DNA of 64,000 nucleotides from Ascarosepion bandense (Eukaryota > Mollusca > Cephalopoda > Sepiida > Sepiidae). Each line of letters opens with the position of its first letter. Position 1 is the stretch's first letter. This document shows positions 62,801 through 64,000 of this stretch, one piece after another. The notes below the pieces were generated by a model. It saw only the letters and a list, made by a program, of their open reading frames with translations, was not told where the DNA came from and searched no databases. The position numbers were made by a program, and so were the translations under genes. The DNA lies in the NCBI GenBank assembly GCA_037127315.1, contig JBBBDQ010000443.1, positions 578,001-642,000 of the forward strand, written 5' to 3'.

Positions 62801-63607
62801 CATTACCGCCTTGCTCGGGGTGATATGATTAAAAAAAAAATCTGAATGTAGAAATTACCATAACAGGACTAATTTTGTTTAACAAATTAGTTCACTAGAA
62901 GTAAAAGAAAAAGAGAGGAAAGAAAAGAGCTGAAATTTCTTAGACATATAATGAGGAAAGATGGCTTGGAGAATTTGGACATATCAAAAACAAAAGGAAT
63001 ATAAGGATTGGTTGGTTGTTTGGGGTTTGAGAGCAGATCAACCACTGTAACCCATCGTGGTAATTTTGACTGGTGTTAAGGTAGCTACACAAGGCAAGAA
63101 TATTGGAGATATGAGAAAAAGAACTTGGATTGCCAGTGAAAGAGAAGAAGAAAAATAATGTGGATTTAAAAATTTAAAAAGAAATCACATTCCACATATT
63201 CTGATTTCTTTTAGTCTTCTTCTCTTTGTTTGCAAAACCTATGTCAACTCTGCTTTTTTAACCTATGTCACTATCAATTAGAAAAAAATAAACTACTTGA
63301 ACACTAAGAGCTACCAAACTATGGGGAACCATGATCACTGATATCCTGAAGGGGTACAGCGGGTACAGCACATAGAAGTAAACTTTCTCCATGGCAATGA
63401 TTTCAATTTGAATTTTACTGTTAATTTTGAGCAACTGTTAAAGCTTAGAAAAAAAAATTTAATTCACTTTTCTTTTTTTTTTTTTTTCCTCTCCCTCAGG
63501 GACCCTGTATGTACCATAGTTGTACTTACATGATGGATGGACTAAAATATGGAACAATGAAAGTGCATCGATATGGAGTGGCTGGCCTCTATTGCGGTTA
63601 TCACAAG
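30905..63607 (+). CDS. ADAMTS-like secreted zinc metalloprotease (partial, 11 exons)
   Basis: Joined in phase, the exons give 458 residues. Order: prodomain (residues 1-130) with the HLPFEKETMILQLQ block and one conserved Cys (C100 in SHCGDGLEG, the cysteine-switch position); furin-like RHKR at 127-130; reprolysin-type catalytic domain (about 131-364) with FDHVMLLS, zinc motif HELGHNLGMDHN (H318, E319, H322, H328) and Met-turn M345; then a disintegrin-like region (LNGYLPGMYLSPDETC, GPCMYHSC) of ADAMTS type. The family's usual Asp after the third His is Asn329. No CDC-type adhesive disintegrin and no thrombospondin repeat is reached in the window. Expected role: secreted or pericellular proteolysis of matrix or peptide substrates. 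The signal-peptide exon and the C-terminus are not seen. Introns run from about 0.76 to 6.4 kb. Confidence 0.85.
31177..31390 (-). mobile_element. SINE-like family B, old degraded copy
   Basis: AATCATTTCACCCTTTGCAA, then GTAGTAAAGCCACTAAGAC matches the family's reversed 3' end with many changes. The following module is only vaguely recognisable (GTGAGAATGACAGAAG...). Confidence 0.45.
31745..31985 (-). mobile_element. CR1/Rex-like LINE C-terminal fragment
   Basis: Minus-strand pieces such as NIASLCL-YKNYIHGNCSDE and CNHKFYAKSLFS align with the fragments at 42240-42830 (NTASLCLFYKYVHGNCSDEL) and 51675-52105 (CNHKFYSNNFFS). Frames are broken. Confidence 0.55.
32006..32683. repeat. 30-bp satellite array 1 (about 22 units)
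   Basis: The unit is CAGAAAATTCTTCCCTCTGT plus ATAATGCAAA, with C/T and G/A variants. The array is in the intron between exons A and B. Because the unit is a multiple of 3 and mostly free of stops, long frames stay open on both strands (repeats TENSSLCIMQ one way and FSVCIIQREE or EGRIFCLHYT the other). I regard these as compositional. Confidence 0.95.
32684..33055 (-). mobile_element. SINE-like family B, two-module copy
   Basis: T run, AATCATATCACCCCAAGCAA head, then two modules each ending GTGTGAACCGGGCGATAGAT ... CTATCTACTCCAA(T/C)TGA with an A-rich spacer. It lies directly beside satellite array 1. Confidence 0.75.
33182..33370 (-). other. Unidentified 62-codon open segment
   Basis: Minus-strand frame starting QRLGHWFEAVLDMEVDLS and ending in LRIFYLKYC stop. 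Composition is protein-like (mixed charged and aromatic residues) unlike the surrounding simple DNA, and it lies between the two satellite arrays. No family was recognised. It could be the last exon of an antisense gene, or a piece of a mobile element. Confidence 0.25.
33391..34105. repeat. 30-bp satellite array 2 (about 24 units)
   Basis: Same unit as array 1, but variants differ: AATACAAACTGAAAATTCTC and CTCTATATAATAC units alternate with the standard ones, suggesting a higher-order pattern. It ends about 140 bp before exon B. A 260-codon plus-strand frame spans it but stops at 34182, before the exon. Confidence 0.95.
34246..34495 (+). CDS. Protease exon B: prodomain core with cysteine-switch Cys
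   Basis: 250 nt between TTTTTAG and GTAAATA. It encodes RLKTNSNEDIIIHLPFEK, then TMILQLQTGFSVL, GPFPNCYISGHVVSHDG and FSHCGDGL. This is the classical Pep_M12B propeptide layout (hydrophobic beta segments, then GH..DG, then C-GL). It ends exactly at a codon border. Confidence 0.9.
34496..36353. other. Intron with T-rich and TA tracts, no gene
   Basis: Long T runs, a TA array at about 34994-35025, and a more GC-rich unidentified segment at 35380-35950 described separately. Confidence 0.6.
35380..35950 (+). other. Unidentified GC-richer segment in an intron
   Basis: Base composition is clearly higher in G+C than the flanks. A plus-strand frame of 79 codons (35444-35680) contains CFSWRAKPCEWGCVFTRHHW and ends DMEEEFQEKLQQN. 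It lacks splice borders that fit the gene phases. Degenerate coding-like text continues to about 35930. An old mobile element or processed pseudogene is likely, but I recognise no family. Confidence 0.3.
36354..36501 (+). CDS. Protease exon C: propeptide cleavage region
   Basis: 148 nt between ATAATTGAG and GTAAGTAT. It begins EGALTANKSEFVINVLPLN, continuing GDGL of exon B, which gives the family's C-GL-G junction. It carries ADRHKRS, a furin-type R-X-K-R site, and a second basic site LLAKRS eight residues further on. The end phase is one base (A), completed by exon D as Lys. Confidence 0.9.
36825..37025. mobile_element. Short inverted-repeat element
   Basis: GTATTTGCATTATTCAAACTA plus TTGTCTTCATT is answered by AATGAAGACAATAG and TCTGATTAATGTAAATAC about 75 bp later. 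A GTAAAACATTATTCA motif occurs directly on both sides (about 36822 and 37005). Probably a MITE. Confidence 0.5.
37150..38105. repeat. Dispersed repeats and a TG microsatellite
   Basis: A segment around 37270-37400 (GGGCATTTTAAAAATATATTC, TTAAAACAAAGGATTAGGA) recurs at about 37870-38030. A second segment at 37530-37670 (CAGGAAATGTTTATAAATCTAA, CTTCATCAGAAAATGA) recurs at 58728-58890. A TG array lies at about 38066-38101. Confidence 0.6.
38140..38480 (+). pseudogene. Retroelement coding remnant, possibly Penelope-like
   Basis: Open text SLSYRFSNLPIQITV, HYKWGKKGQCLEARISQYVL, ADIHKSKGGNLYKCINTTGS and VIADHLLKK. The final part resembles the region after GIY-YIG where S-AVA-HL occurs. Stops are present. 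The class assignment is weak. Confidence 0.3.
39541..40296 (+). mobile_element. Jockey/I-like LINE, 5'-truncated, RNase H end
   Basis: An open frame to 40083 contains IIFCWIPSHSGFHGNDKADV (the RNase H IPSH-G--GN--AD motif), KVPYTDYKSLIKNYI, ISRIRIGHTRITHSYIL, and CIACQEPYTVKHVLLDCSDF (a CXXC---HXXXXC zinc motif). The 3' non-coding part ends CCTCCAAACGAACAAACAAAC at about 40296. It is the best-preserved LINE coding block in the window and lies 150 bp before exon D. It is not part of the protease. Confidence 0.85.
40444..40631 (+). CDS. Protease exon D: start of the catalytic domain
   Basis: 188 nt between CTTTTTAACAG and GTGAGTAC. Encodes RLDEDYKLRFKREAE, then NVTNLIVEIAVYTDTGLTQS (first beta strand of the metalloprotease domain; NVT is a potential N-glycosylation site) and MQRKIDFIVTKYNG. 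The usual VVAD of the family is VYTD here. It ends at a codon border. Confidence 0.9.
40797..41346 (+). mobile_element. SINE-like family B, ancient three-module copy
   Basis: Three loosely similar units (about 175 bp) each contain TTTGGTTTACACTC, TTTTTTGAACAGGA and a TTCCTTCTAAAATC segment. Then follows TTACATCTTAGTGGCATTAT-type head sequence and TGTGGTGACAATTGATT. This is the order of family B (CGGTTCACACTCC, TCTATTGAACAGG, then CAGTGGCATTACCGCCTTGC), strongly diverged. Confidence 0.5.
41427..41614. mobile_element. Nested inverted repeats (MITE-like)
   Basis: A 75-bp hairpin (CAGTTTGGCTGTCACCTGTG ... CACAGGTGACAGTCAAACTG, 41427-41501) abuts a second pair of inverted repeats: ACTGACACTTAAGTTATTCA at about 41498 and TGAATAACTTAAGTGTCAGT at about 41595. 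Confidence 0.65.
41616..41745 (+). mobile_element. Decayed family S SINE head
   Basis: GCAGAGGATTGTGGCTCAGA, GAGAAATCAG, then CTTGGGAAAAGTAAGAATCC and TATGGGTTAAATAA follow the S consensus with many changes. Confidence 0.45.
41758..42062 (-). mobile_element. tRNA-derived SINE (family S), full length, with TSD
   Basis: Complete copy from CAGTCAGTTAAGTGCCATAC to the reversed head (CAATGCACCACAACGCACAT). AATCATT duplications at 41751-41757 and 42063-42069. Confidence 0.9.
42240..42830 (-). mobile_element. CR1/Rex-like LINE C-terminal fragment, split by a SINE
   Basis: Minus strand: RRICNFIGCDLAPWLQYHSQ, NTASLCLFYKYVHGNCSDEL and TRLYEFKHST before the SINE at 42334-42620. After it: HHFTAEMARCNHKFYANSFF. 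The two halves join into the order seen in other copies. Confidence 0.7.
42334..42620 (-). mobile_element. tRNA-derived SINE (family S), with TSD
   Basis: From CGGTTAAGTGCCATACATAA to CCACTGCACCACAATGCAC, flanked by ATCTAGT at 42327-42333 and 42621-42627. It lies inside a LINE fragment. Confidence 0.85.
42831..43689. other. Intron stretch, nothing recognised
   Basis: No exon, RNA gene or repeat family that I can name. AT-rich unique-looking sequence. Confidence 0.4.
43690..43975. repeat. AT-only palindromic block
   Basis: TA/AAT simple sequence forms a long inverted repeat: AAATATTATAATTTATGAAT ... TTAATTTTGAATATATA on the left against TATATATTCAAAATTAA ... ATTCATAAATTATAATATTT on the right, centred at about 43885. 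Arms are about 65 bp. Nearly free of G and C. Confidence 0.8.
44720..45030 (-). pseudogene. Penelope-like fragment, GIY-YIG start
   Basis: Minus strand: NLCNCRNPNDYPLKNRCLTS, YIVYQCNITSNEN, then a shifted ...W-ST-NTF-Q-W block. It matches the order CLTESIVYQCEISS ... YIGRTKNTFKQR of the fragment at 23270-23680. Confidence 0.45.
45452..45541 (+). CDS. Protease exon E: catalytic domain
   Basis: Exactly 90 nt between TTCTTTTTCAG and GTAAGTTT, in phase 0 at both ends. Encodes VQYEFWKYDELGGYNITLQL then KKIVFFTKDP. This corresponds to the family's NI-LV-IVFL segment. NIT is a potential glycosylation site. Confidence 0.9.
46109..46403 (-). mobile_element. tRNA-derived SINE (family S), full length, with TSD
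   Basis: 295 bp from GTCAGTTAAGTGCCATACGT to the reversed head, with CATATGACA at 46100-46108 and 46404-46412. Confidence 0.9.
46404..46640. repeat. 45-bp minisatellite (about 5 units)
   Basis: Unit CATCAGTAAATAAGCCATTA followed by AAAGTGTACAGGGACACATGTCATA. Both strands stay open (15-residue repeats such as CHTSVNKPLKVYRDT). The array abuts the SINE and begins at its right target duplication. Confidence 0.85.
46735..47015. repeat. Degenerate two-unit repeat, unclassified
   Basis: TGTTGTTTTCTAGAGACCTTC (about 46757) and TGTTGTTTTCCAAAGACCTTT (about 46898) start two loosely similar segments of about 140 bp. No family recognised. Confidence 0.35.
47563..47663 (+). CDS. Protease exon F: catalytic domain
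   Basis: 101 nt between TGTTTGTTCTAG and GTAAGTAT. Encodes MTKYRDDSMDAVLEAFCAWQ and PRLPFDHVMLLS, the segment before the active site (FCAWQ ... DH--LL). The internal Met is not a start. It ends with two bases of a Ser codon completed by exon G. Confidence 0.95.
47681..48042 (+). mobile_element. SINE-like family B, two-module copy
   Basis: Two modules (CTATCGCCC(A/G)GTTCACACTCC, ACGTCTATTGAACAGGTGAA, GATGTGGTTTC), then GCCTTGCTTGGGGTGATATG and a poly(A) run. It starts about 17 bp after the exon F donor. Confidence 0.8.
48158..48369 (+). mobile_element. tRNA-derived SINE (family S), 5'-truncated
   Basis: Body only: AATACCCTTGGGAAAGGTAT, GTTATGGGTTAAATAACAGG, then CACTTAAATGACTGA. The head is missing. 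Confidence 0.8.
48482..48669 (+). mobile_element. tRNA-derived SINE (family S), 5'-truncated, second copy
   Basis: Begins at CATCTCTTCTTCCTCTAGCT and ends CACTTAACTGACTGA. Same orientation as the copy 110 bp upstream. Confidence 0.75.
48838..49022. repeat. About 70-bp minisatellite, part 1
   Basis: About 2.5 units containing AATAACAACAAAGATGAGGA, ATTAGTCTGAATGTAAATAA and ACTCCTCATCCCAGAAATTC variants. The same unit continues at 50108-50605. Confidence 0.75.
49390..49720 (+). pseudogene. Retroelement-associated coding fragment (PWE/GCRGF type)
   Basis: Broken frames give VEFTFPWEKDSQETHEQRKK and then GWTCYVLPIKLECRGFLRWS. These resemble the VELTVPWE ... ER ... EC---GW ... P-EVGCRGF block found next to reverse transcriptases in many invertebrate retroelements. 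Two frames and a stop show decay. The surrounding 49023-50107 is otherwise unclassified. Confidence 0.45.
50108..50605. repeat. About 70-bp minisatellite, part 2 (about 7 units)
   Basis: Tandem units of GAATAACAACAAAGATGAGG, ACATTAGTCTGAATGTAATA and ATGATGACTCCTCATCCCAG. The three central units are almost identical; outer ones diverge. Confidence 0.85.
50740..50970 (+). pseudogene. mariner/IS630-type transposase, C-terminal fragment
   Basis: DRGFIEWPPRTPDLIPVSEP is the third catalytic region (WPPRSPDL) of the transposase family seen at 15957 and 18687. IPRHIEELKELNKNAIK follows. No termini are preserved. Confidence 0.6.
51040..51430 (+). mobile_element. CR1/Rex-like LINE, C-terminal end and C/T-rich tail
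   Basis: The open frame at 51049-51267 reads IRLATSFHLFIVRSTKCRQQ, FYSISFFSIASHLWNSLSYT and YNLQEFKCKVSSYL. These are the final residues of this LINE class (RLAT ... FYS-SFF---HLWNSLP ... YNL--FK-KV--YL). A C/T-rich 3' region follows to about 51430. Confidence 0.7.
51462..51545 (+). mobile_element. tRNA-like SINE head, different family
   Basis: TGTGGTGTAATGGTTAGCAA (A box) and GGGAGTTCAATCCTCACTCG (B box) are 40 bp apart in a tRNA-like layout, but a full cloverleaf with intact acceptor stem is not evident. I call it a SINE head, not a tRNA gene. Confidence 0.55.
51675..52105 (+). repeat. Tandem triplication of a LINE C-terminal segment
   Basis: Three successive units of about 115-125 bp start ATACTACTAGATTGGCAACT (with G/C variants) and encode RLATRSHCFTVELARCNHKF, FYSNNFFSC-type text. 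Only the last runs on into ...RTFHLWKSLYF and a 3' region. Same LINE class as at 51040. Confidence 0.65.
52180..53153 (-). mobile_element. tRNA-derived SINE (family S), split by an LTR
   Basis: The SINE body 52180-52256 (AGACTGGTTGCCAGTAATAG ... GTTATTTTACCT) continues at 53012 with ACCTATAGCTTGGAGTAGAA and reaches the reversed head (CGAGCCGCAATCCATTACTC) near 53150. Confidence 0.7.
52257..53011. mobile_element. Probable solo LTR inside a SINE
   Basis: 755 bp, starting TGTGGTGATACCGACCAAGC and ending CTACCCACTATAA, with ACCT duplicated at both sides (52253-52256, 53012-53015). Inside are a CCAAT box (CGGCCAATGGG, about 52436) and a TATA box 65 bp further (AGATATAAAAAGCTG, about 52503), as in LTR promoters read on the plus strand. 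No coding region. The end is not the usual CA, so another insertion class is possible. Confidence 0.55.
53155..53310 (+). mobile_element. LINE 3' tail remnant
   Basis: ACCTACAATCTTAAAAAATT encodes TYNLKKFN and is followed by C/T-rich sequence, as at 11875 and 51040. Confidence 0.4.
53472..53600 (+). CDS. Protease exon G: zinc-binding helix
   Basis: 129 nt between TTTTTCATCAG and GTAAGTTA. Encodes KPGGRAYRPGVCKPEFRCAV, then STIVKWGFWYIETHELGH. It carries the first two zinc ligands (H318, H322) and the catalytic Glu319. It ends with two bases (AA), completed by exon H to Asn323. Confidence 0.95.
53761..53940. mobile_element. Fold-back MITE
   Basis: The arms TATATTACGCAAGCCAGGTTTT and CATCTGCTGGTGTCTT are answered by GACACCAGCAGATCG and AAACCTGAGTTGTGTAATATA. 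A TA array (about 53706-53732) precedes it. Confidence 0.65.
54229..54390. mobile_element. Fold-back MITE, with a half copy at 54755-54850
   Basis: GAAAAGAAAACTTAACACATG plus ATTAAATGGTTATAAATCCAG is inverted as CTGGATTTATAACCG and TTTAATTATGTGTTGAGTTTTCTTC. The right half recurs at 54771-54851 (CAGCTTGTATTTTTACAACTG ... GTTTAATTATGTGTTGAGTT). Confidence 0.65.
54860..56213. other. Intron stretch with one GC-richer island, no gene
   Basis: Mostly AT-rich. At 55620-56050 the sequence is richer in G+C, contains the 12-bp palindrome GATGACGTCATC (55699-55710, a CRE-like core TGACGTCA), and near 55990 CCTGGACCCGTGCCCGTTGT. No coding frame is convincing. It may be an unrecognised element. Confidence 0.35.
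56214..56425. repeat. Segment between two TA arrays
   Basis: TA arrays at 56219-56258 and 56392-56419 bracket about 130 bp containing AGACCGGCCTCGGTCCTTCA, a small perfect hairpin. No TIRs of length were found. Confidence 0.45.
57129..57178. repeat. TG microsatellite (about 25 units)
   Basis: Uninterrupted GT dinucleotides; the adjacent open frame simply reads CVCVCV through it. Confidence 0.95.
57228..57690. repeat. Four-unit repeat with embedded TA arrays
   Basis: Units start (T)CAATGTTGGCTGCTTCTCTT at 57228, 57391, 57517 and 57670 and include GAGTCTT(T/G)C(T/A)TTGC. The inserted TA array differs in length in each (long at 57297-57334, short at 57458-57467, long at 57589-57620), which explains the unequal periods of about 163, 126 and 153 bp. 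Confidence 0.8.
58091..58660 (+). mobile_element. Non-autonomous Helitron, copy 5 (570 bp)
   Basis: Begins TCTAAACTTATTTAAAAATG after A and ends with an intact CCCGAGCAACGCCGGG hairpin and CTATACTGCTAG before T. TG tract (about 58121) and TA array (about 58414-58467) inside. Confidence 0.85.
58700..58900 (+). repeat. Dispersed repeat shared with 37530-37670
   Basis: ACAGGAAATGTTTATAAATCTAA and the following CTTCATTAGAGAATGAGATATGG, GAAATTCTG, TTTAGCAGGCTTCCTATGCATTT blocks match the earlier segment in order. Class unknown. Confidence 0.55.
59105..59826 (-). mobile_element. Non-autonomous Helitron, copy 6 (722 bp, long form)
   Basis: The plus strand begins CTAGCAGTATAGCCCAGCGT after A and ends TTATAAATAAGTTTAGA before T. 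It includes the middle module (GACTGAAAGAAAAATGAATA, GAGCCAAACCCGAAGC) also present in copies 1 and 3. Confidence 0.85.
60049..60174 (+). CDS. Protease exon H: third zinc ligand and Met-turn
   Basis: 126 nt between TTTTGACTTCAG and GTAAGAAT. Encodes (N)LGMDHNEKTECREDP, then KQGLMGKRRTGWSSCS and TRAFKELI. H328 completes HExxHxxGxxH; the following residue is Asn329 instead of the common Asp. M345 lies 17 residues after H328, as expected for the metzincin Met-turn. Ends with two bases of a Ser codon. Confidence 0.95.
60175..60844. other. Intron stretch, nothing recognised
   Basis: A T/G-rich segment at about 60215-60250, A-rich runs, and an open frame at 60518-60778 without motif. A TA array precedes the Helitron at 60845. 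Confidence 0.4.
60845..61419 (-). mobile_element. Non-autonomous Helitron, copy 7 (575 bp)
   Basis: The plus strand begins CTAGCAGTATAGCCCGGCGT after A (hairpin intact) and ends TTATAAATAAGTTTAGA before T. It shares the CCTAAAGAACATTTGTGTGAA module with copies 4 and 5. Confidence 0.85.
61625..61719 (+). CDS. Protease exon I: end of catalytic / start of disintegrin-like
   Basis: 95 nt between TTGTTTGCAG and GTAATTAG. Encodes SHGAQCLFEENIRLEM and DPNTIGIVLNGYLP. C-L-F plus the NGYLPG turn corresponds to the C-L---P ... LPG link of ADAMTS proteins. Ends with one base completed by exon J to Gly397. Confidence 0.9.
62477..62553 (+). CDS. Protease exon J: disintegrin-like region
   Basis: 77 nt between TTATTTTTAG and GTAAGTAC. 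Encodes MYLSPDETCEARHGLGYRYR then FYPDL, matching the Y---DQQC---FG pattern after LPG in ADAMTS proteins, though RHGLG is unusual. Ends at a codon border. Confidence 0.9.
62602..62840 (+). mobile_element. SINE-like family B, one full module plus a partial one
   Basis: TTTTCAATTGGAGTAGATAG, CTATCGCCCAGTTCCCACTC, GTCTATTGAACAGGTGAAGA, GATGTGGTTTCCGGCTTTC, then GCCTTGCTCGGGGTGATATG and poly(A). It starts about 48 bp after the exon J donor. A piece of another module (TTCTCTTTTCCAATTC) precedes it. Confidence 0.8.
62880..63385 (+). mobile_element. RTE-like LINE C-terminal fragment
   Basis: KELKFLRHIMRKDGLENLDI matches KRQQKFLGHALRKEGLENL of the copy at 17603. After about 300 bp with an unrelated-looking insert comes GTMITDILKGY and a CACATAGAAG end as in that copy. 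Stops are present. Confidence 0.55.
63500..63607 (+). CDS. Protease exon K: disintegrin-like / Cys-rich region
   Basis: 108 nt between CTCCCTCAG and GTGAGAAA, in phase 0 at both ends. Encodes GPCMYHSCTYMMDGLKYGTM then KVHRYGVAGLYCGYHK. Three Cys are visible. The C----C (M/L)-C spacing fits the ADAMTS disintegrin-like domain. The coding sequence continues past the window end. Confidence 0.9.
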
Positions 63608-64000
63608 GTGAGAAAAGCAATTGCTTGTATGCAAAAGTCTGTATGTGGGTTTGTTGCTGTAGCAGTTAAAAGGCATGAGACATGATCATTTTGTTGTTTC
63701 ATATTTTTTCAACAGTGTAGGTACTTTTTGTTTAATAAAAATTTTGGAACCAAATGATAAAAAAATTGTGGCTTATACGAAATTAACAGTAACTCTTTTC
63801 TCTTCATTGTTTACAAATTTTGCAATTCAGTGTGAAATCTAATTTTGACCAATAGCAAAAAAGGATTGACCCCTTACTGAAGGGAAAAGACTGCCAAATC
63901 TTTCAATCTGGTGTTAATTATTTTTTAACCAATGAAAGGGAATGATTTACAAAACTGAGAGACATTAACAAGCCCATATGAAAAAAGTTATATGATATAT
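63608..64000. other. Start of the intron after exon K
   Basis: AT-rich, no further exon before the end of the window. Confidence 0.6.

Overview
The window looks like nuclear DNA from an animal with a large, AT-rich, repeat-filled genome. My best guess is a cephalopod mollusc, octopus-like. That rests on intron-rich gene structure, the mix of tRNA-derived SINEs, RTE-, Jockey- and Tx1-like LINEs and Penelope-like GIY-YIG fragments, and very many TA and CA/TG microsatellites. The species call is inference. Nothing bacterial, viral-particle-like or organellar was seen.

Only one host gene is recognisable. It lies on the plus strand and occupies the right half. Eleven coding exons (30905-30968, 34246-34495, 36354-36501, 40444-40631, 45452-45541, 47563-47663, 53472-53600, 60049-60174, 61625-61719, 62477-62553, 63500-63607) have GT/AG borders and compatible phases. 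They give 458 residues of a secreted ADAM/ADAMTS-type zinc metalloprotease: prodomain with a conserved Cys, a furin-like RHKR site, a reprolysin catalytic domain with HELGHNLGMDHN, a Met-turn, and the start of a disintegrin-like, Cys-rich region. The exons for the signal peptide (5') and the C-terminal part (3') are missing from the window or not recognised.

Positions 1-30900 hold no convincing host exon. This stretch is a nested graveyard of mobile elements: an RTE LINE end, a deleted mariner, a Ty3/Gypsy element with two LTRs between LINE ORF1 and ORF2 pieces, a Jockey/I-like LINE cut by a Helitron, a 640-bp fold-back, a Tc1 pseudogene cut by a SINE, Penelope-like fragments, fold-back MITEs inside TA arrays, an RTE LINE with a 95-bp tandem amplification, a Ty1/copia element on the minus strand, and a Tx1-like LINE carrying a SINE that fuses a 5S rRNA head to a tRNA head.

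The introns of the protease gene hold the same families plus two 30-bp satellite arrays, 45-bp and about 70-bp minisatellites, a probable solo LTR inside a SINE, and three Helitron copies. Four points deserve a second look: (1) seven non-autonomous Helitron copies whose ends are fixed by an A|T insertion that restores a LINE reading frame; (2) a 5S-tRNA composite SINE with target-site duplications; (3) a second SINE family with one to three copies of a tandem module; (4) a very long fold-back. The mobile-element proteins are all interrupted, so none is likely to be active.
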